Source: Phoronis australis
Lineage: Eukaryota > Phoronida > Phoronidae
NCBI GenBank assembly: GCA_002633005.1
Contig: NMRA01000167.1
Coordinates: 433,124 to 497,123 of the forward strand
DNA: 64,000 nt
Direction: 5' to 3'
Part shown: one piece after another, positions 1 through 9,884 of the stretch
Layout of the letters: the number at the start of each line of letters is the position of its first letter
Numbering within the stretch: position 1 is the stretch's first letter
Position numbers and translations under genes: made by a program
The notes under the pieces: generated by a model
What the model saw: the letters and a program-made list of their open reading frames with translations, nothing else
Database searches by the model: none
Told to the model about the DNA's origin: nothing

Positions 1-304
1 AAGAAGGAGACTAGGGGAGGATGCACTTAGTGCCATAAGAACAGCGTTACTTTATACAATGCAGTTTTTGCACATATAACTAATTTTAATAACAAAAATA
101 TACCTACGATAATCAGTTTCATGACAACATGTATTTTGGGGTTATTGCTGGGTAGGATAGATTTGGGAAATTATTAGTACAGTGTATGCAGCAATATCCA
201 AAAAAGGTTGTATTTTGGGATTTTATAAGAGATCACAGTCTCCGACATTGGCTTCTACCTATTCTGTATAATCAGCTGCAATCAAGGCCTGAATCCTAAG
301 TAAT

Positions 305-801
305 CAGGGCTTGGAATGACCAATGACGAAAAACGCGGAAACTTTTACGGCCCAAATCATGCCCGAAATGGTCAATGTGAACCTTTCCTCGACAAAACTC
401 GGGAGGACTAAAAAATAAAAAAAAAAAAAACGTTACCACCGCCAGTAGCATGCGTCTGCGTCCTTTTAGCTCGCCCGTCCACTCCCAACCCACACATTTC
501 TTGGCTGCAGAGCCGTAGAATTTGTCGCCGCACTTAACAATAACACGAGACGCCATTGACAATCCTACCACGCTGTCCCAGATGCCCCGGCAAATGTTGA
601 CAATTTACGTTCCTCCGAAACATAAAGAGCAACTTCCGCTTTTCGAGGTGAACGTCGTCTGCAACGCCCCGGTAAGAAAGGAATTTGCCGCGGAAATTTT
701 ATATCAAATCCGATTTTTTTACGCGGAAATATTATAAAAAAGCGGAAAGCACATTTGAAAAAAGCGGAAATCCGCGTTTCTGCGGAAAATTCCAAGCCCT
801 G
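305..801. mobile_element. Non-autonomous hAT-like MITE, 497 bp
   Basis: Seen: the left end begins CAGGGCTTGGAAT at 305 and the right end closes with the reverse complement, ATTCCAAGCCCTG, ending at 801. Further inside, both ends carry related sequence with AAACGCGGA. The hexamer AGTAAT flanks the element directly on both sides (299-304 and 802-807), as a target-site duplication would. Inside lies a run of A at about 410-430 and no transposase-like frame; the overlapping short open frames resemble nothing known. Known: hAT elements typically begin CAGGG or CAGTG and make 8-bp duplications. Only 6 bp match here, so the superfamily call is tentative while the element itself is well supported. 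Confidence 0.7.
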
Positions 802-1092
802 AGTAATACTGTAACACTTAAGATAGTATAGGCAACTTGCCACACTGCTTTTGGCTGTACAAGCTACATGTCTGACAGCGACGGCTGAGGACATGCGTTT
901 GAATCTGTCTTGGGGTTGGGCTCAAGTACAAAACATTGTCGGAGATAACGTCATTTCCAAACTCCACTAACTCGACATTCGCAGCAACCAAAACCACTTC
1001 CAGGACAGCCTATTGTGTATTTTGTATTATACATTTACATGTAAATAAAAACTTTGAGTCATGAAGACCTGTAACAGTACTTGAATGCTTAC

Positions 1093-4000
1093 CCAAAGGA
1101 AATGAAAACCAGGTCATCAGCGACCTTCACAATACCATCGTTGATTGCATTGAAGTGATTTTTGACACAATCTAATATCTCTGTGAGACTGCAATAAAAA
1201 CATGGTAAGTTAAATACTTAGAATACCACCAATCCTCATTTCTGTCAACAACACAACCGACAAACAAGCCCTTAAAGGGAATTTGAATATTTGGCGTTTT
1301 TGGGATTATAATTCTCGTAATGGTAAGAAGGATAATGACCCACAAATGAGACATTGTCAAGGTTTGTCATGGTCCTGATTTAGAGGATTACAGTAATTGG
1401 AAGCAGTGAAAAGATCCTTTGTTGATAATTCGCCTTTTAGAAAGTACGATTGTGCTTTGAAAACATGGCATATTGCGTCGGAAGATTCCATTATTTTGGT
1501 GATGCGACAAGAGTGATGTCACTTAGTTCCCGCTCGTTCAAAACTTTTCCGCGGTATTCAAGAGACCTTACCTGTCACGCGGCTGAATTACAACACGAGG
1601 TATGGTGTACTTCTTGGCCAAAACACACACTGACACGGACACGGGGAGTACTTGAAGGCTAGGAATATGTTCAGACAAGTATCTACAAAAAATGCAAGCA
1701 CGTCAGTACACGCGAAATATAATCGAGCGAAATGGCCCATAATTTCGCTACACTGAGGAGTGGCGACAGGTGGAATAGCAACGTGTTAAGGGCAGACTGT
1801 ACAAGAAATTCACTGAAACGCTACAATGATGAGTCATGACACGTAATTTTGCCCAATATTCTACTTACATTGTCCTGTTAGTGCTGATACATAAAGCCGT
1901 GCCCAAGAGAATGATGTGCATACATCGGCCCTGACCCAAGAACATAACAATCACTGTCACTGAGTAAGCACAACATCTCATAAACACTCACTTGTCATAC
2001 GCATCTGCAACTAACTGTCCACAAGATGTCAGATCAGCATCAAGTTTCCGTAGCCGCTCCTCTGCATCCCGTTTCAGACGATCCTTCTCACGGTCACAAC
2101 CTGAAACATTACACAACAAAGAGTTAAGTCGTCAGCAAAAGTGTTGCCGAAATATTGCTCTATTATGATCTTTGTTCCAAAGGTAATTGCCAGCCTTCTT
2201 AAAGTCATTGGACATTCCATCGAATAGATTTTAACTTCCAATCAATTTTTGAACAGTCAATTGGCTGCAAAATCTTAATTCATTTGATGGGTTTAAATGC
2301 TCTACGGATGTTCATGGTCATGTAACTACCTCTTTTGTAGAGCTGTTCTTTTTGAATTTTTCAAAAAATTATTAAACTGCAGGTATTTTGTGTAACAGTA
2401 TTATATCCTTAGATAACAAACACCAAATATTAAGTATTCCATACCTGCTATCGGACTATATTTTTGAAAATTTGAGGTCATTTACAATGAAATTTTGAAG
2501 CCTATCAAATATGAAAAAAGATAAACTTTGGCAGCAGTTTTTGTACCAAATTGGTAAGATTTTACTGAACTAACAATTTTTGTATCAAATTGGTAAGATT
2601 TTACTGAACTAACAATTTTTGTACCAAATTGGTAAGATTTTACTCAACTAACAATATGCAGAAAGCCATCTCACAGACATTTGAATAACCCTCAAAAAAG
2701 TTCATTGAGATAACATCACCTGAATTTACTTAATTTTGGACAGCCGATATCTCCATTGCTCAAAGGAAAATTTCATGCAAATTAACTCATGCAGTAAAAA
2801 ATCTATCTTCAAAACTGCTCAAACCACCGAAAAATCAAAAGGTTTGAAAATAGCCAATAAGCCTTGTAACTGAAATTAATGAAGTGAAAGAGCTCGCACA
2901 ACAAAACCAAGACAAATATCAATGAAATTCTTGAATAATGTAACTGTCACAAATAGCCAGAAACAAATTTGTTAGTTTTGTATGATGACAATTTTAATGA
3001 TGGGTCTGAAATCTGACACAACATACAAAACACGCAATACAAACCCACAGGTTGTCAAACAATACATTTAACACTAGATCTAAACAAATGAATAGTTTAA
3101 TTAATTTAAAAAGTTCTCCATTCACCAAATCACCAAGTTAGAATTAAAAAAGGTGAACAAGGCACTACAAATTATTGAACATACAGATATATTGCGGTGT
3201 TGGATTTTAGCCAGTCATTTTAAAAAGTCACAACACAGCAGACCCAATTTTTTAAAAAGTGATTTCTGCAGAAAATCAAAAAAAGTGCAAAATTCCACTG
3301 CTTTCAACCTCCCTTCACACCATACCTGACCAACAGTTGGCATCGAACTTTTGTTCAGGTAAGACTTTTATTAGTACCAAGTGTATTTCAATAGTTTGTC
3401 GACAACAAACTCTGTTTGTTACCTTTGTCACCAAGAAGTGCCACACTTTTTTCCAATTCTAATTCTATGTGTCGTTTCCTCTGCTGAAACTCTTGCTTGA
3501 TACCTTGGTAGTAATTTTCATGAGCACCTAAACTAGTTTTCAAGTGATCTGGAAACAACAAAGGAGGTTATTCACTTGCAGTTATTATTGTGTTGTTGAC
3601 CTCAACATAAATATCATTATGTACTACATTTCCTACAGAACAAGCAGTGAAGGGCATCTATATGTATCTAATCTATTACATTCAGAGATAGTCACCTTAT
3701 TATTCTAATAAAAGGGGCATGACTTCAAATTTTATGCTTGATAAACGAAAGACCAAACTGAATCGAAAATATTTTTTGCTGATCGAATTCAAAAATAATG
3801 TCTTGATATCAAAAAATGAAAATGGAATCAATTATATAAATTTTATCGTATTCATCAAAGCCAATGTTTACTCATTTTACTCTGGTGAATAAAAGCAGAT
3901 GTCACACCAACATTTTCCGATTCCTAATGCTGCTACCTTTTCACTGATTGGCCACATTACTGCTAACCAATGAGATGGCTTTATAGAACCAGGTTTCACT

Positions 4001-7000
4001 GCATTGTCGCTGCTAAAATCCCACTTCTTTAAAGAAGCCACCAGCAAGACTGAAACCGGCCATTTGAAATACTCCATGTTTCATGATTGAGCTGTGCAGC
4101 GTATTATGCACAACGCATGTCACGAGGACATTGCATACAAAGGGGGAGAATTTCTCTGGAAGAAGCGTAGTGACTGAGTGAACCAGTGAGTGACTCCTTT
4201 TGTTGTGTGCACAAAGTGAGAAAATGTTCTTGGTTGTTGGAGATATTGCACTACTTAGAGAATATCTCTCTTGCCTTCTAAAGTGGATATGGCTATCCAA
4301 AACCTCCTTTAAAACAAGGTGAGGGATGGAAATTCCCTTTCCATCCAGCTTTGACATCAATCCAACTTTCCTGATAAAAAATAACCAATAAAGAAAACAA
4401 CAGAAAGAAATGGAGCCAAAACCAAATGTGAACCATTTAATTCCTCATTAAGCCGTCAGACAACCTTGGTCAGTGAAATGTCTGAAGGGGGGGGGGGGGC
4501 ATTCTTCAGCAAAGAGGTATCCAGCTGAATTGGTGAAGTGTATGCATGTGTACGAACCCCTCCCCCCGTGTAGGTAGTCCTCATTTGGGTCATTGCCAAA
4601 TACCATACATTGAACAATGTGCTGAGAATAGGATATTCATAGAAAAACATAATCCATTTCTTACTTTTTAACACCATCTCCACAGGTGAGAAATGACTGT
4701 CCAATGACTGGTCACCACTTTGTAAAGACACTGTGGCTGAAACAAAGCGAAATGATTAACCACTATCATGGCATATATACAGGCCCACAAATACATTACA
4801 TATCTGAGCTAAACTTAAAGCGTTGACAGTATATGGTTGAAAATGACAATTACAGTCAGAACTGCGAAAGCAAAATGTTTCAGAAAAAGGTGGGCAATTT
4901 TTTGTGAAAATTTGTCTAGCATTGATGATCCTTTTGGAAATCTACCGAGCAAGTCCGGAAGGGAAAAAGGAAAGAGAATAAAAATTACAACAATAACATT
5001 TTAAAGTTAACAGTTTTTACATCTTTTTTGACTTTCAAAAATATGACATTCAGCAACTTTTTTAAACCTATTGTTAATGCAGGAGCATTTAGTCTTTTGT
5101 TTAGGAACTTTATGTCCACTAGAGGCGTTGTATGTACATCTTAGGGCGTTTCCAGAGTGCATTGTAATTGTGGTCTACCCCCACTCCTAGGTAATTGTTT
5201 ATTGGCTAAATAGATGTTACCATTGTAATCTAACCAATAAGAGTATAGTTTTGATGGTTTTTAGCTTGAGCAGTCGTTTACATCGCTCATTTCGAATATT
5301 GGTTTTCAACATGTTGTGATGCACTTTAGACTGAGGAATTATTAGCTGGGCCACGCTGAAAACTCCAGTAACTACATGTATTTCAGTTCAGGCTTCACGT
5401 TTAGTCGATTCATGTACGTCTGCTGGATATTGTATGCCAAGTGTTTAATTGTTGAACTGTAACGGCTGCTTTGTGGTGGTTTCGTCTAATGCAGGTTCGA
5501 GTCCTGTGTGCCAGCCATATTGACTATTGGGTAGACCTAACATTTTGATAATATTGTTTGGTTCTGTTGTCTGACAAACTTTATTTATCGTTTGTTGATA
5601 ACCGTCACTTCAAGAATAAATCGATTAAACGAAACTGACACGTTATACTATAGCCCACACGAATACCTATGTACAAGCTACATTACTCACCTGCATCAAC
5701 CAAAACTTCAAAATATTTTTTCTCGGCCTTTTGTCGTTCTTCTTGCACTTTTTCTGAAACGTGACGTGTGTATAAGTTATAAAGCATTTTTAAAAATAAC
5801 TTAGATCAATGCTGCTTCGTTTAACTGCTAAATGAAGTGCATCGTTCCACCAGAATCACCAAAAGGTCATAAAGAGGTCATAAGACAAGACAACTCAATG
5901 TGTCTCCCCTCAAAACGACACTTCTTGGTGAATGTTGGTGTCAAGAATCTAGAACTTTAAGCAGAATGCTCTTGTGTGACAGAGGGGGCTCACTGCAATG
6001 GCCTCCTGGTTTTGGTAGTTAAAAGGCTGAGTCTGAGAGTTTTACATTCAGGTTTGGTATACTCACATTCTCTTCTAAGTGAAACTTAGGCTGGCACCAA
6101 GATCAGATACCTTGTACTTTATGTGCACCATGCTGCTGTCATTTAGATGATGGTTGCACATCACTGTGTTCATAAATTGGTTGTCTGCTGCCATTTGAAA
6201 TTATATTTAATATTACTATATTCTGCAATGTGCAGTGATTCATTACATGGAAACACTGGAGCTCATATTGCTCAACCCGCTCACTCTCGTCTTTCTTGAA
6301 GTACAGTAACATAGTAAAAAGTACCAGACAAAATGACTGGTATTCCCCATCACAACAACTGGGTGCAATCAGAATTCAGCGTCATGATAACTAAGCATCA
6401 TGATATGAAATTTACCAGAATGTTAACAAAGTATAAAAACGATCTTCAGCAGCCATGACTTTTGATGCGATGACGAAATTGCAAGCCACTTTCGGCTGTT
6501 GGTAGATACAATCATCTTTAAGAAACAGTACAATAAATGATTACTGAATTTGACGTTCTCACCTATCAAAGAGTCAAACTGGAGGTCGGCAATAAGTTGA
6601 CTGTCATTAAGATTGCGGTTACAACAAGGACACTTGTGACTGCGAGCCACCCATTCCTTGATACACCCATCGCAGAATCTGTGGCCACACGTGGTGAGAC
6701 GGCATCTGTTGATTAGTGACATGCACACAGTACATGTCGTATAGTCAGACAGAGCTGACAACTGAAATGAATAGTTGCAAGATGATGTGAAAGTCGCCTG
6801 ATCTCATCAGAGCCTCCCTTAATGGTTATCAATGCGTTCCATTTCTTGCAATGAATCAGTAATGATTGCCAAAAATTTGATGTCTATTGTAAACAGTTTT
6901 TTTCCAGACTGGATAGATATTGGATACAGCAGTACTGTCCATGAGAACAGCAGCATGTATAAGTACTCATAGGAGATATTTTATAGCACAGAGGTCGGAG

Positions 7001-9440
7001 GTATACACTACACATGGGTACGTACACTGCATTCCAATGACATGTCAGGTTTATAGATAAAAACTTAGAAACTACTGTGGATTGGTTCATTTACCAAATC
7101 TATTTAAAGAAGACAAATAAAAAACAGCATTCATGTGCATATCTATTGATCACATTTGTTTTTGGCCAACACATAAGCACGTAAGTAAACAAAGACAATA
7201 GGTCTTTGTTTACTAACGCATTAATTTTAAAGTTTGCGCTTATATGCATTATCTATCATTCATTGAAAATAGGGTAGAAAATAAATCTGAAACTAAAAGA
7301 GACAATCCAGATCCTCCAAAGGATACTACTGTTTGATGAAATGACTACAGGTAAATAAAGCAACAATAATGGATCAACTGAAATTTTTTGGACATAATAT
7401 TATCCTTGGTCAACAGAAACAGAAACAAAGTAAAATCAAGCACAATATGACAAATGACATCTGATATTTGGCGTAATGAACATGATAGATTGTTGCAGAA
7501 AAAATTTAAGGGTATGACTTAAAAAGTCTTAATGTTTAATCCATTGGGTTCAAGAGTGTTAAGCATATCTATCCAAAATTGTTCTCTTTTGAGTCTGTGA
7601 GAGGTACTATACTAGGGTATTGGAGTTTTTCTATTATTTGGACTACTTTGTAGTGTGATCCATGGTTTTCGGTAGTATATTGTAGATGACATTGTGAAAG
7701 AATATATTTTGTGGCGCGACCCAATCATTTCAGCAGTATATTGTAGATGTGAAATAGGCACATATTAAAAAATATAGGTCTACACTGCACAATATATTTC
7801 ACTCAAAACGAAAGTATTTGTAATAAACACCCCAGGGGCCTTTAACCTTACCTAACACTTTAATGGGGAAACTGATTGTGACCGATGATTCCCAAAAACC
7901 ACAATTAACACTTTAGTTTCATGGTATTTGTTAACCTCAGGGTGCATACACTACAAAAAAGGGTACGTACACTTATTACATCTCCTTTTCTGTATATCAG
8001 GTTTAACATTTATTTTATGCTGTCAGCTGTATGGCCATTTATTTTTCTTTGATGATAATAAGCACCATGTTGTTATTTAAAAGACAAATAATTTCCTAGA
8101 TGCAACCACCATTTGTGTTACTGAATTTCACTTGGGGATATGTGCACTACATTTTGTTAACTAATTGGCCCTTTTTCAATATATAGCAGAACTCCAAGTT
8201 AATGTCCAAACTTTTGGTTTGTTTCAATATTGAATAATTTGTCTAACAATCTGCAGTTCTTTATATAGTGGGGCTCTCGTGCTTTAGCTCAGCTGTTTTG
8301 TGCAATGGGCCCAACCATGAGGCCCAACCTGATGCACCGGGAATGCATCAGGCCACCTGCACTGTTTTTATTTTTGTTTTTTCATATCATTTAGTGTTAA
8401 CTTTACTTTTAATCTTCATCACAGTAAATGAGGGTTAGAAATACTGACATTAATTTCGATCATAACATTCCTGAAGAACCCTACCATTTCTTAATGATTA
8501 AGTTAAACTTTATCAAAGTGATTCTGAAATTGACTTGAGTTATTCTTGGTTATTTCAAAACAATTGCTTACTTAATAATTTTTTTTCTGCTGTTGACAGT
8601 TGAAATTTGGAATTCTTAAAATGGCCACTGTAAGGCTTTAGTAAATTTATGCATAAAATTCAGAGACAAAAATCCAGATAAATTTCTCAAACACGGTCCA
8701 ATTTTGATGATTCTTGTTATTTTGCACAGCTAAATAACCCTTTGCACATGAGATTCAGTTGGCATTTGGATGAAGGGACCAGAGAATTTTATTTCAATCC
8801 GAAAGACAGTCGACTAGCGAATAAAATATGGGCATTCATTTACCAGATTACTCATTGTATTTATTTTGGGGACGATCACTAAGATGAGGACGCCTATGGG
8901 TAATACAAGGTACCTAAACTACACAGTCAACGGACTCATAAACACGATTCACGGACCTGCAAACACCGTCCACTGACTCACAAACACGGGAAAGGACTCA
9001 CAAAACATGATCCACGCACCCAAATACACGGACACAGACTCATATTCACAAGGAAACACGGTTAACGGATCGCCAAACACAGGTCACGGACAAAATGAAG
9101 ATGTCAGCTGACCCAGGAAGCCGATGAGTCCGTGACCAGTGTTAAGCGGGCCGTTAACCGCATGTTTCCTCGTGAATATGAGTCCATGTCCCGTGTATTT
9201 GGATGCCTGGATCGTGTTTTGTGAGTCCGTTCCCGTGTATGTGAGTCAGAGGACGGTGTCTGCAGGTCCGTGAGTTGTGTTCATGCGTCCGTGACCGTGA
9301 GTCCGTTGACCGCGTAGTTTAGGTACCTTAGTCCACATTATTTGTTATGGTCACAGCTAAAGAAAGGTCATACCATCTATTCTCGAGTTGAACGTAACGA
9401 AACTTACAGGAATATTAAGCTGAAGATCGTCTGGGTTCAT
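1093..9440 (-). CDS. RING-finger/coiled-coil protein, probable E3 ubiquitin ligase (3' end not found)
   Basis: Seven minus-strand exons join in frame: 9408-9440 (ATG at 9440), 6563-6761, 5691-5753, 4665-4736, 3423-3548, 1992-2100 and 1093-1188. All have GT donors and AG acceptors with matching phases (0,1,1,1,1,2,2), giving 232 residues. Residues 12-77 hold a C3HC4 RING: CTVC, then CGHRFCDGC, then CPCC. Residues about 78-200 are charged and helical (KVQEERQKAEKKYFEV, REKDRLKRDAEERLRK), as in a coiled coil. The last exon is more hydrophobic (NDGIVKVADDLVFIS). RING proteins recruit E2 enzymes for ubiquitin transfer; that activity is inferred from the fold. The start has A at -3. I do not recognise the family beyond RING plus coiled coil. 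The next exon must enter in phase 2; none is convincing in 1-1092, so the gene probably continues outside the window. Confidence 0.8.
2537..2656. repeat. Three tandem copies of a 39-bp unit
   Basis: The string TTGGTAAGATTTTACT recurs at 2551, 2590 and 2629, an exact 39-bp period, with only one or two substitutions between copies. It lies in the RING gene intron between exons 1992-2100 and 3423-3548. The rest of that intron (2101-3422) is AT-rich and shows nothing else I can name. Confidence 0.85.
6762..8865. other. RING gene first intron, AT-rich part
   Basis: This is the promoter-proximal intron of the RING gene, up to the foldback element. It is AT-rich with no supported exon on either strand. 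A short hairpin (9-bp stem, CCTGATGCA at 8328 with its complement at 8344) and a loose duplication around GCAGTATATTGTAGATG (about 7670-7750) are the only visible structure. Confidence 0.5.
8866..8899. repeat. Solo copy of the palindromic-element arm
   Basis: The 34 bp here (starting TTGGGGACGATC and ending GAGGACGCC-TATGG) match one arm of the perfect palindrome at 10547-10621 with only a few differences. The copy sits 7 bp outside the left arm of the foldback element at 8907. It is probably a remnant of the same mobile family or the true terminus of the foldback element. Confidence 0.6.
8907..9329. mobile_element. Foldback element with about 190-bp inverted arms made of 22-bp repeats
   Basis: Left arm 8907-9091 starts AAGGTACCTAAACTAC; right arm 9128-9329 ends with its reverse complement, GTAGTTTAGGTACCTT. 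The arms pair along nearly their whole length with scattered mismatches and small indels around a 36-nt centre (9092-9127). Each arm is itself a degenerate tandem array, about 22 bp per unit, around a core like ACGGACTCACAAACACG. It lies in the first RING gene intron, 78 bp from the first coding exon. There is no coding capacity and I did not find a clear target duplication. Foldback or MITE-like transposable elements have this architecture; the class is inferred. Confidence 0.75.
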
Positions 9441-9884
9441 TTTGACACACACGGTGACGTATGGAAATTCTCTAAAACGCGCAGATCAACATAACGCGCA
9501 GAACAATGTTGACTTTCGTTTCCTCTTCTGTTTCCTGTACGACGTGCCTGCCACCTAGTGATAAGGTGCAAGGAACAGAAGTGTTGCTGAATGATCGAAA
9601 CTTCAGGTTCGGGATTTCCCCGTGATGAAAAATGCAAGTATCAATAACGTTTAGTACATTTTCAGAAAGAAGTAAGTTGCATTCATTTGTGAATATTTTT
9701 TGTAATGCGATATCGAATGCCGGGACCGACCGGTCCCTCAAACTAACATGTGATCGACCCTACTAACCTCGATCTTGATGTGCTCACGAAACTAACAAAA
9801 CCCTCGACGAGACCCGGACGGGATTTTTCCAAGAAAATCTGTTTCACTTCCTTTATGATTGTGTTGCTGAGCCAATCCAGTTAA
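9441..9884. promoter_or_regulatory. Shared divergent promoter region (RING gene / ARB2A)
   Basis: The RING gene start codon (9438-9440, minus) and the ARB2A start codon (9885-9887, plus) point away from each other with 444 bp between them. The interval has more CpG than its surroundings (for example ACGCGCAGATC, ATAACGCGCAG and CCGGGACCGACCGG) and no TATA box placed for either gene. Such short head-to-head spacing usually means a bidirectional promoter; that is inferred from position only. Transcription start sites cannot be read from the sequence. Confidence 0.55.
9855..9884 (+). CDS. Upstream ORF directly abutting the ARB2A start
   Basis: ATG at 9855 opens nine codons ending in TAA at 9882-9884, immediately before and in frame with the ARB2A ATG at 9885. 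The main ATG has T at -3, a weak context, so this uORF could reduce initiation there. This assumes the transcript starts upstream of 9855, which is not known. Confidence 0.4.
   Translation: MIVLLSQSS

Noticed and set aside
880-1020. A further exon of the RING gene reading AVLEVVLVAANVELVEFGND
   Set aside because: The frame is open, but its acceptor gives the wrong phase for the phase-2 donor at 1092 and the pyrimidine tract is poor.
9121-9140. GATGAGTCCGTGA resembling a hammerhead ribozyme core
   Set aside because: The second half of the core (GGAC then GAAAC) does not follow, and the match falls in the centre and arm start of the foldback element, where the 22-bp repeats create it.
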